A stretch of DNA of 40,437 nt from Burkholderia sp. Ax-1719 (lineage in GTDB: Bacteria > Pseudomonadota > Gammaproteobacteria > Burkholderiales > Burkholderiaceae). The translations under genes and the position numbers were made by a program. Of the stretch, positions 31,244 through 40,396 are shown piece by piece; positions within the stretch are counted from its first letter, which is position 1, and each line of letters starts with the position of its first letter. The notes beneath the pieces were generated by a model, which had not been told where the DNA came from, searched no databases, and worked only from the letters and a program-made list of their open reading frames with translations. The DNA is taken from NCBI RefSeq assembly GCF_011753055.1, contig NZ_VWWJ01000045.1, positions 1 through 40,437 of the forward strand, given 5' to 3'.

Positions 31244-32176
31244 ATGAAGATCCACCAACTGCGCGCGCTGGTCGAAATCGCCGCTACCGGCAGCATTAAT
31301 GGCGCGGCGCGGCGTCTGCACGTGACCCAGCCGGCCATCACCAAGGCCGTGCGCGATCTGGAAGACGAGTGCGGCGTGCGCCTGCTTGAGCGTAATCCCT
31401 GGGGTGTAGTGCCCACGGCCGAAGGCGCGGCGCTGCTGCAGCGCGCCCGCACCGTCGTGCGCGAACTCGAACGCGCCGAGGAAGACCTCGCCCACCTCAA
31501 GGGGCACCGAACCGGCAAGCTGGTGATCGGCGTGACGCCGATTGCGGGCACGGCGGGTCTGGCTGAAGCCTTCACCGATTTCCGCCGCCACTGGCCGCAG
31601 GTCACGGTCGAATTCCGCGAACTGGGCTTCAACCAGTTGCGCGAAAATCTGAGCAACCGCACGCTCGACCTCGCTTTTGCGGCCTTTCCGACCAGCCCCG
31701 GCGACGATTCTGGCACGGTCCGGCCGCTCTTCGCCTTCGATTCGGTGTTCGTGACGCGCGCCAACGGCGCGTTCGCCCAGGCCACATCGCTCGCCCAGGT
31801 GCAGGACGCCGAGTGGATCCACACCGACGTCACCGATGGCTATCCGGCCAATATTCGCGGAATGTTCGAGCGCGCGGGCCTCGCGCCGCCGCAGCGCATC
31901 ACGCGCTGCACGTCCTACGGTTTGCTCTACGGCCTCGCGCTGAACAACGACGCGGTGTTCGCCTGGACGCGTCATACCTTGCAGACCGCCGAACTGGGCC
32001 GCGCGTTTGTTGAACTGGATCTGCCGGTGCGCCCGCCGGCCTTGCAGCTCTATCTGTTTGCGCCGCCCGAGGCGCAGATCACCCGGCCCGCCGAGTATTT
32101 CGTCGATTGCATTCTCGCGGTGGCCGCCGAGCGCGCGCGCGGCGGCCTGGGTGGCACGGTATTAACCGGCGGTTGA
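31244..32176 (+). CDS. LysR-type regulator divergent from the M20D amidohydrolase
   Basis: A 310-residue LysR protein: HTH at the start (IHQLRALVEIAATGSINGAARR, LHVTQPAITKAVRDLE), then the effector-binding domain (GKLVIGVTPIAG, LDLAFAAFPTSPG). It resembles regulators such as AbgR or CbbR-like members, but no subgroup can be fixed. It diverges from the amidohydrolase gene and precedes an MFS gene by 96 bp. It may control either or both. The AT-rich 137-bp divergent gap (31107-31243) is the probable operator region. Confidence 0.87.
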   Translation: MKIHQLRALVEIAATGSINGAARRLHVTQPAITKAVRDLEDECGVRLLERNPWGVVPTAEGAALLQRARTVVRELERAEEDLAHLKGHRTGKLVIGVTPIAGTAGLAEAFTDFRRHWPQVTVEFRELGFNQLRENLSNRTLDLAFAAFPTSPGDDSGTVRPLFAFDSVFVTRANGAFAQATSLAQVQDAEWIHTDVTDGYPANIRGMFERAGLAPPQRITRCTSYGLLYGLALNNDAVFAWTRHTLQTAELGRAFVELDLPVRPPALQLYLFAPPEAQITRPAEYFVDCILAVAAERARGGLGGTVLTGG

Positions 32177-32272
32177 TCCCCCACAACTGAAGTCGCTGGT
32201 TGCGGGCGTTTTGCGCGGCTATCGTTGTCGGCACATGTTGTCAGCACAACGAAACCGCCAAAGGAGACGCCC

Positions 32273-33538
32273 GTGACGACCGCCGTGCCCGCAGCAGCCC
32301 GACCTGCTTCACAAGCCGCCGACGCGTCGCTGGGTGCGAGCCGTACGCGTCGGGCAATCGTGCTCGTCGCGCTCTTCGCGGCCTGGGCGGTCGCCTACAC
32401 CGATCGCATCGTGATCGGCACGGCCATCATTCCGATTTCGCGCGAACTGGCCTTGAGCGACGCCGCTAAGGGCTACGTGCTGGGCGCGTTCTATGCCACC
32501 TACGCGCTGATGCAACTGGGCGGCGGCGCGCTCGCCGACCGCTTCGGCGCGCGCCGCGTGCTGGTGGGCTGCCTCGCGCTCTGGTCGTTATTTACGGCGC
32601 TCACCGGCGCGGCGTGGTCGCTGGGCTCATTGCTCGCGTTCCGCCTGCTGTTCGGCATCGGCGAGGGCAGTTTTGCGCCCGCCAGCTCGACGGCCATCGT
32701 GCAGACTTTTCCCGCGCGCGTGCGCGCCCGCGTGCAGGCGCTGCTGTGCAGCACCGTGTTTCTCGGCAGCGCGGTGGGCGCCGCCAGCGTCGGCTGGACC
32801 ATCGCGCGCTTTGGCTGGCGACAGACCTTCGTGATGCTCGGTGCGCTGGGCGCGATGGTGGCGTTCGCGCTCTTTGTGGTGCCGTCGCGCAGGCACATCG
32901 ACCCTGCCGATGCCTCGGGCCACGCCGCGCAAGCTCGTCCACGCTGGCGCGACATCGCACGCGAACCGCTCGTCTGGCGTGTCGCGCTGACGTGGTTTGG
33001 CTGCTGCGTGCTCGCGCTCGGCCTGCAGGCGTGGCTGCCGGTCTGGCTCATGCGCACGCGCGGCATCGACTTGCTTCATATCGGCCTGATTTCGGCGATT
33101 CCCTTGCTGGCGAGTTTTGTCGGCACCAATCTCGCCGGCTTTGTCATCGACCGTCTGCCTGCCGCGCGCCTAAAGCATCTGCTTGCGGGCGGGGCGCTGG
33201 CGAGCGCGGCGTTTGCCGCCGCCATGCCGTTCGTCGCCTCGCTGCCCGCGCTGATCGTCTGCTGGACGCTGTGCATGCTCGCCTTCGACGTGGTCTATGC
33301 CGGTGTTTTTGCCATTCCGCTCAAGCACTTTCCGGCCAGCGTGGCTGGACGCACCACGGGGCTGATCAACTTTGCCGGGCAACTGGCGGGTGCGATTTCG
33401 CCGGTCGTGGTGGGCGCGCTGGTCGGCCACGCGGGCTGGACCGCCGCCTTCGCGTTCCTCACGAGCGGCGCGTTGATCGCAAGCGTCGCCGCGCTGGGTT
33501 GCCGTTTCCAGATGCGGCCGCCGACGCTGAGCCATTGA
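32273..33538 (+). CDS. MFS transporter (ACS/hexuronate-like anion symporter type)
   Basis: A 421-residue, 12-helix MFS carrier with WAVAYTDRIVIGTAIIPISREL in helix 1, GALADRFGARRVLVG (loop 2-3 motif) and LLFGIGEGSFAPASSTAI in helix 4, features of the anion:cation symporter family. GTG 32273 has AAGGAGACG upstream; the frame is open to 32225, but that part is not membrane sequence. It is followed after 34 bp by an M81 metallopeptidase gene, so it may import that enzyme's peptide-like substrate or export its product. The substrate is unknown. Confidence 0.85.
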   Translation: MTTAVPAAARPASQAADASLGASRTRRAIVLVALFAAWAVAYTDRIVIGTAIIPISRELALSDAAKGYVLGAFYATYALMQLGGGALADRFGARRVLVGCLALWSLFTALTGAAWSLGSLLAFRLLFGIGEGSFAPASSTAIVQTFPARVRARVQALLCSTVFLGSAVGAASVGWTIARFGWRQTFVMLGALGAMVAFALFVVPSRRHIDPADASGHAAQARPRWRDIAREPLVWRVALTWFGCCVLALGLQAWLPVWLMRTRGIDLLHIGLISAIPLLASFVGTNLAGFVIDRLPAARLKHLLAGGALASAAFAAAMPFVASLPALIVCWTLCMLAFDVVYAGVFAIPLKHFPASVAGRTTGLINFAGQLAGAISPVVVGALVGHAGWTAAFAFLTSGALIASVAALGCRFQMRPPTLSH

Positions 33539-33572
33539 TTCCTTTCGTTTTTTCTTCGCACCGAGTCCCGCC

Positions 33573-35057
33573 ATGAAATGCTTCGTCGCCGGTCTGCTCA
33601 CCGAGACCAATGCCTTCGTCAATCTGCCCACCAGCCTGGAGATGTTCATGCGCGGCCATATTCCGCCAGGCGCGTGTCCCACTGACGATACGCCCACCGC
33701 AGGCGCGGAACTGCTGTGGGCCGCGAAACGCCGCGCGGCAAAAGGCGAGTTCACGCTGATTGAAGGCAGCTGCTTTCGCGCGACGCCCGCAGGCATCACC
33801 AGCCGCGAAGCCTACGAGACCATGCGCGAACGCATCTTGGACGAATTGCGCGCCGCGTTGCCCGTCGATGCAGTGATGCTCGGCTTGCACGGCGGCATGA
33901 TTGCGCACGGCTATCCGGACCCGGAAGGCGATCTGATCGCCCGCGTGCGCGCGCTCGTGGGCAAGGAATGCGTGATCGGCGTGGAATTCGACCCGCACTG
34001 CATCGTCAACAACACGCGCCTGGACCATAGCGACATCATCGTGCTCTACAAGGAGTACCCGCACACGGATACGGTCGAGCAGGCCGAGCGCGTGATCGAT
34101 CTCGTCAAAGCGATGGTGAACGGCATGCCGCGTCCGCGCGCTTCGCTGTTCGACTGCCGCCAGATCGACTCTTATCCGACCACCGGCGCAGCCATGCGCG
34201 CGCTGGTCGACCGCGCGAAAGCGATCGAGGCGGACGCGGATTCGGGCATCGTGTCGATCTCGATCGTGCACGGCTTCATCTATGGCGATACCGCCGATCT
34301 GAGTACGCGCGTGCTGGTCTACGCGCACGACAAGGCGCGCGGCGATGCGGTAGCGCGCGAACTGGGCGAGGCGCTGGTGGCGTTGCGAGGGCAGACAGCG
34401 TCGCCCTTGCTGCCGATCGACGCGGCCATCGATGCGGGTCTTGCCCCCCCGGACCCGGCAAAGACGGGGCCGGTCGTAGTTGCCGATCCCACCGACAACT
34501 CGGGCGGCGGCGCTCCGTCCGACAACACCGACGTACTCGCGCGCCTGCTGGCGCGCGGCGTGGAAAACGTCGCCGCGGGGCCGCTGTGGGACCCGGGCGC
34601 GGTGCAACTGTGCTTCGACGCGGGCCTGGGCGCGGTGTTGCCGCTGCGTATCGGCGGCAAGGTCGCGCCGACTTCAGGTCAACCCGTCGACGGTCTCGCC
34701 GAAGTGATCGGCCTGCGGCGCGGCGCGTGGCAACGTTTTGGCCCGAGCCGCGTGGAATGCGGCGACGCGGCCGCGATCCGCATCGGCGGGGTGGAAATCG
34801 TGCTGATGACGCAGCGCGCCCAGGCGTTCAGCCTCGAAGCCTTCGAGCAGGTGGGCATCGATCCGCGCGCGAAGCGCATGGTGTTCGTGAAGTCGGTCAA
34901 TCATTTTCACGCGCATTTCGGGCCGATCGCGAGCCGCGTGCTGTACGTCGACGGCGGCGGCCCGTTGCAGCGCGACTACGCCAAAGTGGCCTGGCGCAAC
35001 GTTCGCCGTCCGCTTTGGCCGCTCGATGCCGAGGCCGCGCCGGCATTGATCCGCTGA
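33573..35057 (+). CDS. M81 family metallopeptidase, MlrC-like
   Basis: A 494-residue protein of the MlrC family, named after the last enzyme of microcystin degradation. Most members are outside toxin pathways and of unknown substrate. Zinc ligands appear as Asp140 and His142 (EFDPHC) and His164 (YPHTD), with GLHGGMIAHGYPDPEGD typical of the N-terminal domain. The C-terminal domain starts near residue 300 with VVVADPTDNSGGGAPSDNTD. It is tightly linked to an MFS gene and followed by a LysR gene 72 bp later. A role in cleaving small peptides or amides from outside the cell is inference. Confidence 0.88.
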   Translation: MKCFVAGLLTETNAFVNLPTSLEMFMRGHIPPGACPTDDTPTAGAELLWAAKRRAAKGEFTLIEGSCFRATPAGITSREAYETMRERILDELRAALPVDAVMLGLHGGMIAHGYPDPEGDLIARVRALVGKECVIGVEFDPHCIVNNTRLDHSDIIVLYKEYPHTDTVEQAERVIDLVKAMVNGMPRPRASLFDCRQIDSYPTTGAAMRALVDRAKAIEADADSGIVSISIVHGFIYGDTADLSTRVLVYAHDKARGDAVARELGEALVALRGQTASPLLPIDAAIDAGLAPPDPAKTGPVVVADPTDNSGGGAPSDNTDVLARLLARGVENVAAGPLWDPGAVQLCFDAGLGAVLPLRIGGKVAPTSGQPVDGLAEVIGLRRGAWQRFGPSRVECGDAAAIRIGGVEIVLMTQRAQAFSLEAFEQVGIDPRAKRMVFVKSVNHFHAHFGPIASRVLYVDGGGPLQRDYAKVAWRNVRRPLWPLDAEAAPALIR

Positions 35058-35129
35058 ATCCGCGTTGTTCTTCATGGGCGTGACCGCGTTAATATCCGCG
35101 GCTTCTCCTCTGCAACTTTGCGCGCGCCC

Positions 35130-36047
35130 ATGAAGCAGCATCAGCTCCACGCCTTTCTCGCGCTGGCCGCAGGCGGCAGTCTCACCCGCGCCGCCGCGAG
35201 CCTGAACCGCACCACGGCCGCCATCTCCAAGTCGATCCGCGAACTCGAAGGCGAATTCGAGGTTCAGCTGTTCGAGCGCACGCCGCACGGCATGTCGCTA
35301 TCGGCGGCGGGGCGGGCATTTCTGCCGCGCGCCCAGGCCGTGGTCGCCGAGATGACGCGCGCACACGAGGAATTGAGCGCGCTGCGCGGTCAGCACGGCG
35401 GCCATCTGCGCATTGGCCTCACGCCCGCGGTTTCGGTGCTGATCGCGCCGGATCTGGTGGCCGGATTTATGGCGCGCCACCCGACGGTGCAGGTCGAACT
35501 CTACGAATACCAGCGCGAGCAAATGCTGCATCGCCTCGACGACGGCACGCTCGATGTCGCGCTGCATGCGGTGCCGTCGTTCTCGGAAACGCGCCCCGAC
35601 TCCCTTCAGGACAGCCGTTCGCGGCTCGTGTTCGAGACCACGTTCGCGCTGGTGGCCGCCCGCGCCGGGCGTCACGCGCAGGCGGCGTCGCTCGACGCGC
35701 TGTGCGAGGCGCGCTGGATTTACACCGACCCGAGCGGCGCACAACAGCGCTACGTCGATCGCGTTTTCGAGCACGCCGGACTCGTTGCGCCCGCAAGCAC
35801 CTTGATGTGCGCGGCCTCGGTGCCGGGAATCGCGCTCGCGCTGAAGATGGACGCGGTGATGCTGGTCGCGCGTCCCGTCATCGAGACGCGGCGCGAGCTG
35901 ATGGAGCTGCCATTTTTTCCCGATCCTCCTGCGCTGCGCGTCTGGTGCACCGTGCGCCATGCCGCGACAATGCCGCCTCAGGTGAGCGCCTTTCTCGACG
36001 AAGCCCAGCGCTGGCAGGCGCGCACCGGACCCGGCACGCCACAATAA
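35130..36047 (+). CDS. LysR-type regulator downstream of the M81 peptidase
   Basis: A 305-residue LysR protein with HTH MKQHQLHAFLALAAGGSLTRAA / LNRTTAAISKSIRELE and effector domain GHLRIGLTPAVSVLIAPD. It is similar in layout to the LysR at 31244-32176 and may be a paralogue. ATG 35130 begins the conserved HTH. It is on the same strand as the MFS and M81 genes and probably regulates them, or the porin further on. It ends before a strong hairpin at 36164. Confidence 0.86.
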   Translation: MKQHQLHAFLALAAGGSLTRAAASLNRTTAAISKSIRELEGEFEVQLFERTPHGMSLSAAGRAFLPRAQAVVAEMTRAHEELSALRGQHGGHLRIGLTPAVSVLIAPDLVAGFMARHPTVQVELYEYQREQMLHRLDDGTLDVALHAVPSFSETRPDSLQDSRSRLVFETTFALVAARAGRHAQAASLDALCEARWIYTDPSGAQQRYVDRVFEHAGLVAPASTLMCAASVPGIALALKMDAVMLVARPVIETRRELMELPFFPDPPALRVWCTVRHAATMPPQVSAFLDEAQRWQARTGPGTPQ

Positions 36048-36163
36048 AAATTAAGGTACGGAACGTGCTATCGCTTCCCGGCTGAAGAGATTGCGTGCTT
36101 GAGCCTACGATTGAGCTTACGAAAGCGAAAAGTCGACCTGGGGTTACGGCCAGCGGGGAATTC

Positions 36164-36188
36164 GGCAAAACCCCGTCGGGGTTTTGCC
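36164..36188 (+). terminator. Hairpin after the LysR gene
   Basis: GGCAAAACCCC and GGGGTTTTGCC form a perfect 11-bp stem with a 3-base loop. The stem itself supplies a T-run on its 3' side, but only CCGATT follows, so this is probably a terminator of moderate strength. Confidence 0.55.
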
Positions 36189-36225
36189 CGATTGCGTAAA
36201 GTTGGATGCGAAATTCGCTCTGGAC

Positions 36226-36234
36226 TGCTATAGT
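36226..36234 (+). promoter_or_regulatory. Possible extended -10 promoter for the porin
   Basis: TGCTATAGT fits an extended -10 element (TGn plus TATAGT). No good -35 lies at 17 bp, although TTGGAT is at 36202. If real, the porin mRNA would have a leader of about 290 bases. No coding sequence was recognised in 36048-36534; small frames there lack codon character or homology. Confidence 0.35.
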
Positions 36235-36534
36235 CCGACCCCGCTGCGACCAGCCAGAAAGCACCATTCCAGATGACGCGCTATATTTTTCAGGCGTCAT
36301 GTGCTTCCGGCGGTACGCATCGAACAAAACGTCGCCACCGGGCACAGCGCGAAGCATCCCCAGCGAAGCGGACTTTATCGACCCGTTTCACTGCTTTCGG
36401 CACGGCCATTTTCGGGATAACCGGATCTGGCTTTCACGGACTGCAAGGCGCCAGGCGCAGCGAGACCACGCAAGTGGCCTTCAGGCGGCCCGGTCGGCAC
36501 GGACAACGAAAGAAGAATCCATCTGGGAGCTGAC

Positions 36535-37638
36535 GTGAAAAAACAACTGGGCGCAATCGCCCTGCTGGCAGCGAGCACGGCTGCCTCGGCGCAATCGAGC
36601 GTGACGCTCTACGGCCGCGTCGACGGCGGCATCGAATATCTGAATCACATTGCCAATGGCAACGGCGGCACGTCGAGCCGCTGGAGCGCGGAAGGCGGCG
36701 ACTGGGGCACCAGCATGCTCGGCATGAAGGGCACCGAGGATCTGGGCGGCGGCACCTCCGCGCTGTTCGACCTCGAAACCGCGCTGCAGATCATGAACGG
36801 CACTTCGGGCGGCGGCAAGCTGTTCTCGCGCCGTGCGTATGTCGGCTTGAAGAACGACACCTGGGGGCAAATCCAGGCCGGTCGCAACCTCTTCATCGAC
36901 AGCGACGGCGTGTGGGAATTCGACCCGTTCGTGCAGCAGGCGGTGTCGTCGGCGTCGCTGGTGCGCGGTCGTAACTGGCAGCAGACCAGCAATAACGTCG
37001 AATACCACAGCCCCGTGTGGCACGGCCTCGACGTGCAAGGTCAGTACGCCTTCGGCAACCAGACGAGCGGCTTCAACAATGGCGCCGACGGCGACTTTGG
37101 CCGCTCGGACGGCGTCATGCTGACGTACCACTCGCCGCTGTTCGACGTGCGCGGCATCTACGACGAGCTGCGCGACTCCAGCGGCCGTTTCTCCAACATC
37201 TTCACGGCATCGCGCGAATTCTTCGTGGGCGGCAATCTGCGCGTCGACAACTGGAAGATCCAGGCGGCCTACACGCACTACGCCGCGCCGGATTCGCCGG
37301 TAGGTGTAGCCGACAGCGCCGACCACTACTGGCTGGGCGCGACGTATCAGGCGACGCCGAAGTGGGCCGTCACGGCGGCGGGCTTCTACATCCACGTGGG
37401 CGAGGGCAGCGGCGACGCTTCGCACGATCCGGGCAGCCACGCCATGCTGTACGCGCTCGGCACCACCTATAACCTGAGCAAGCGCACCTTCCTGTACGGC
37501 ACGGTGGCTTATGTGGACAACAGCAAGAACGGCAACTTCTCGGTGTTCGCCACGCCGCGCGACTCCAGTTCGCCGACCAGCCCGAACGTGGGCGAATCGC
37601 AGACCGGCGCTTACGTCGGGATGATGCACGTCTTCTAA
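36535..37638 (+). CDS. Outer-membrane porin, OmpC-like Burkholderiaceae type
   Basis: A 367-residue porin with a short classical signal peptide (MKKQLGAIALLAASTAASAQ). The barrel begins SSVTLYGRVDGGIEYL and contains GMKGTEDLGGGTSALFDLE, LFSRRAYVGLKND, LSKRTFLYGTVAYVDNS and a terminal Phe (GMMHVF). These are hallmark sequences of the Burkholderia trimeric porin family. It starts with GTG preceded by TGGGAG. It stands alone between a LysR gene and gcd. It is only distantly similar to the porin at 28471-29721. Confidence 0.92.
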   Translation: MKKQLGAIALLAASTAASAQSSVTLYGRVDGGIEYLNHIANGNGGTSSRWSAEGGDWGTSMLGMKGTEDLGGGTSALFDLETALQIMNGTSGGGKLFSRRAYVGLKNDTWGQIQAGRNLFIDSDGVWEFDPFVQQAVSSASLVRGRNWQQTSNNVEYHSPVWHGLDVQGQYAFGNQTSGFNNGADGDFGRSDGVMLTYHSPLFDVRGIYDELRDSSGRFSNIFTASREFFVGGNLRVDNWKIQAAYTHYAAPDSPVGVADSADHYWLGATYQATPKWAVTAAGFYIHVGEGSGDASHDPGSHAMLYALGTTYNLSKRTFLYGTVAYVDNSKNGNFSVFATPRDSSSPTSPNVGESQTGAYVGMMHVF

Positions 37639-37797
37639 AGCAGCAGGTTTTTCGCGGAGCGTTTTCCGCACAACCGGCCGCTGCGGGCGTAGCGCAGTGG
37701 CTGGACGACTCGCCGGCGTTCGCGTCGGCGCGCCTCGCCGCCGGCATCGTGTGACAGGCGATGCAAGCGGCGTCCTCAAAAGAAGGTTGAGATCATC

Positions 37798-40338
37798 ATG
37801 TCCAGATCCAGAGAATCATCATCGCCGGGGTTCATCGGCGTCATCACATTACTATTCATCGCGCTCACATCGCTGTTTCTGCTGATCGGCGGCGCGTACC
37901 TGCTGTCGCTCGGCGGCTCGGCGTATTACGTCGTGACCGGCGTTGTGCTGCTGGCCGTCACGTGGCTGCTGTATCGCCGCAGTCCCACCGCGCTCGTGCT
38001 CTACGCGCTCGTGCTCGTGGGCACCGCCATCTGGTCGCTGTGGGAGTCGGGTCCCGACTTCTGGGCGCTCGCACCGCGCTCGGGCGTGCTCGTCGTGTTC
38101 GGCGTGTGGCTGCTGCTGCTCGTGAGCTGGCGTCTCGAAGCACCGCGCAAGCTGGGCGTGCAATCGCTCGTCGGCGCGCTGGTGATCTGGGCCGGCGTGC
38201 TCGTGTACGCCTGCTTCAACGATCCGCAGACGGTCAACGGCACGCTCGCTTCGTCGACGGGTTCGCTCGCCGCGAACGCGAACGGCATCGACAATGGCGA
38301 CTGGCCCGCTTACGGTCGTACCCAGGAAGGCACGCGCTACGCGCCGCTGCAGCAGATCACGCCGGATAACGTGAAGAACCTGCAAGTGGCCTGGACCTTC
38401 CGCACGGGCGACATGAAAGGCCCGAACGATCCGGTCGAAATCACCAACGAAGTCACGCCGATCAAGATCGGCAATCTGCTCTACCTGTGCTCGCCGCACC
38501 AGAAGCTTTTCGCGCTCGACGCGCAGAGCGGCACGCTCAAGTGGACCTTCGATCCGAAGCTCAAGACCGATCCGTCGTTCCAGCACGTGACCTGCCGCGG
38601 CGTGTCGTATGTCGATCTGACGGCAAATGCGGCGGCTCCGGCAGACGCGGCTGCTGCACCGGCCAGCGATGCGGCTGCGACTGCTGCTGCCTCGGACGCT
38701 GCCGCTTCGGCTCCGCAAGCGGCTGCTTCGGACGCCGCTGCTTCGGCTGCCACGGCTGCGGCATCGACCGCACCGGCCAGCGACGCGACCACCACGGCCG
38801 CCGCTCCGGTGACGGGTGCCTGCTCGCGCCGTATCTATCTGCCGGTCAACGACGGTCACCTGTACGCGCTCGACGCGCTGACGGGCGAGCGTTGCGCGGG
38901 CTTCGCCAATAACGGCGATCTCGATCTGCAGCACGCCATGCCGGTCACGACGCCGGGCATGTACGAGCCGACTTCGCCGCCGATCATCACCAGCAAGGTG
39001 ATCATCGTCGCGGGCGCGGTGGAAGATAACTTCTCGAACCGCGAACCGTCGGGCGTGATCCGCGGCTTCGACGTGCGTACGGGCGAACTCCTGTGGGCGT
39101 TCGATCCGGGTGCGAAGGACCCGAACCACATCCCGGGCCCGGGTGAGCACTACACCTGGAACTCGCCGAATTCGTGGGCCCCGGCGGCTTACGACGCGAA
39201 GCTCGACATCGTCTATCTGCCGATGGGCGTGCGCACCCCGGACATCTGGGGCGGCGACCGCACGCCGGAGATGGAACGCTTCGCCAGCGGCCTGCTCGCG
39301 CTGCACGCTTCGACCGGCAAGCTGGCCTGGTTCTACCAGACCGCTCACCATGACCTGTGGGACATGGATATGCCGTCGCAGCCGACGCTCGCCGACATCA
39401 CGACCAAGGACGGCAAGACCGTGCCGGTCGTGTACGGCCCGGCCAAGACCGGCAACCTGTTCGTGCTCGACCGCCGCACCGGCGAAACCGTCGTGCCGGC
39501 TCCGGAACTGCCGGTGCCGCAAGGCGCCGCGCCGGGCGACCGCACTTCGCCGACGCAGCCGTTCTCCGAACTCACGTTCCGTCCGAAGAATCTGCTCACG
39601 GACAAGGACATGTGGGGCGCGACGATGTACGACCAGCTGGTCTGCCGCGTGATGTTCCACAAGCTGCGTTATGAAGGCACCTTCACGCCGCCGTCGCTGC
39701 AAGGCACGCTGGTGTTCCCGGGCAACCTGGGCATGTTCGAGTGGGGCGGTATTGCGCTCGACACGGATCGTCAGATCGCCATCGCCAACCCGATCGCGCT
39801 GCCGTTCGTCTCGCGTCTGATCCCGCGCGGTCCGGGCAACCCGATGGAACCGGAAGCCGGCGCCAAGGGCAGCGGTACGGAATCGGGCATCCAGCCGCAG
39901 TACGGCGTGCCGTACGGCGTCACGCTGAACCCGTTCCTCTCGCCGTTCGGTCTGCCGTGCAAGCAGCCGGCATGGGGCTATATCGCCGGTATCGACCTGA
40001 AGACCAACGAGATCGTGTGGAAGAAGCGTATCGGTACGGTGCGTGACAGCTCGCCGATCCCGCTGCCTTTCAAGATGGGTATGCCGATGCTGGGCGGCCC
40101 GATGGTCACGGCAGGTGGCGTGGCGTTCATCGGCGCAACGGCGGATAACTTCATCCGCGCGTTCGATGTGAACAACGGCAAGCAGCTCTGGGAAGCCCGT
40201 CTGCCGGCCGGCGGTCAGGCTACGCCGATGAGCTACTCGATCAACGGCAAGCAGTACGTCGTGATCGCAGCAGGCGGCCACGGCTCCTTCGGCACCAAGC
40301 TGGGCGATTACGTGATCGCTTACGCACTGCCGAACTAA
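37798..40338 (+). CDS. gcd: Membrane-bound PQQ-dependent glucose dehydrogenase (glucose/quinate/shikimate family)
   Basis: An 846-residue quinoprotein. Five N-terminal membrane helices (about residues 10-145) precede a periplasmic eight-bladed propeller that starts near DWPAYGRTQEG. Its sequence follows E. coli Gcd closely through the propeller: SPNSWAPAAYDAKLD, TPDIWGGDRTPEMER, HHDLWDMDMPSQPTL (catalytic-region Asp), YGPAKTGNLFVLDRR (Lys region), and GGQATPMSYSINGKQY. It oxidises glucose to gluconolactone outside the cytoplasm, passes electrons to ubiquinone and acidifies the surroundings, which helps dissolve mineral phosphate. An Ala-rich insertion of about 65 residues sits near residues 275-338. 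ATG 37798 has AAGGTTGAG upstream. Quinate or shikimate as substrate cannot be excluded. Confidence 0.92.
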   Translation: MSRSRESSSPGFIGVITLLFIALTSLFLLIGGAYLLSLGGSAYYVVTGVVLLAVTWLLYRRSPTALVLYALVLVGTAIWSLWESGPDFWALAPRSGVLVVFGVWLLLLVSWRLEAPRKLGVQSLVGALVIWAGVLVYACFNDPQTVNGTLASSTGSLAANANGIDNGDWPAYGRTQEGTRYAPLQQITPDNVKNLQVAWTFRTGDMKGPNDPVEITNEVTPIKIGNLLYLCSPHQKLFALDAQSGTLKWTFDPKLKTDPSFQHVTCRGVSYVDLTANAAAPADAAAAPASDAAATAAASDAAASAPQAAASDAAASAATAAASTAPASDATTTAAAPVTGACSRRIYLPVNDGHLYALDALTGERCAGFANNGDLDLQHAMPVTTPGMYEPTSPPIITSKVIIVAGAVEDNFSNREPSGVIRGFDVRTGELLWAFDPGAKDPNHIPGPGEHYTWNSPNSWAPAAYDAKLDIVYLPMGVRTPDIWGGDRTPEMERFASGLLALHASTGKLAWFYQTAHHDLWDMDMPSQPTLADITTKDGKTVPVVYGPAKTGNLFVLDRRTGETVVPAPELPVPQGAAPGDRTSPTQPFSELTFRPKNLLTDKDMWGATMYDQLVCRVMFHKLRYEGTFTPPSLQGTLVFPGNLGMFEWGGIALDTDRQIAIANPIALPFVSRLIPRGPGNPMEPEAGAKGSGTESGIQPQYGVPYGVTLNPFLSPFGLPCKQPAWGYIAGIDLKTNEIVWKKRIGTVRDSSPIPLPFKMGMPMLGGPMVTAGGVAFIGATADNFIRAFDVNNGKQLWEARLPAGGQATPMSYSINGKQYVVIAAGGHGSFGTKLGDYVIAYALPN
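38620..38811 (+). repeat. Low-complexity Ala/Ser/Asp-rich insertion inside gcd
   Basis: About 64 codons, mostly Ala with Ser, Asp, Pro and Thr, built from imperfect repeats of units such as AAASDAAAS. They lie between VSYVDL and CSRRIYLPVNDG. E. coli Gcd has only a short loop of under 20 residues here. The insertion is in frame and probably forms a flexible surface loop in the periplasm. Confidence 0.85.
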
Positions 40339-40357
40339 AGCGCGTTTGACGTGCACG

Positions 40358-40396
40358 GCGTGTGTCGCGAGGGCGTTCTAACCTCGCGACGCACGC
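40358..40396 (+). terminator. Hairpin after gcd
   Basis: GCGTGTGTCGCGAGG and CCTCGCGACGCACGC form a 15-bp stem (one G-U pair) around a 9-base loop, 19 bp after the gcd stop. No T-run follows. The final 41 bases of the window hold nothing recognised. Confidence 0.5.

Noticed and set aside
36048..36534. Small protein genes in the gap before the second porin
   Set aside because: Several short frames exist, but none has a ribosome site, a convincing start or any recognisable sequence.
37852..40356. Antisense open frame of over 800 codons opposite gcd
   Set aside because: It is rich in Arg and His with no domain, typical of the strand opposite a high-GC gene. The sense strand is an unmistakable Gcd.
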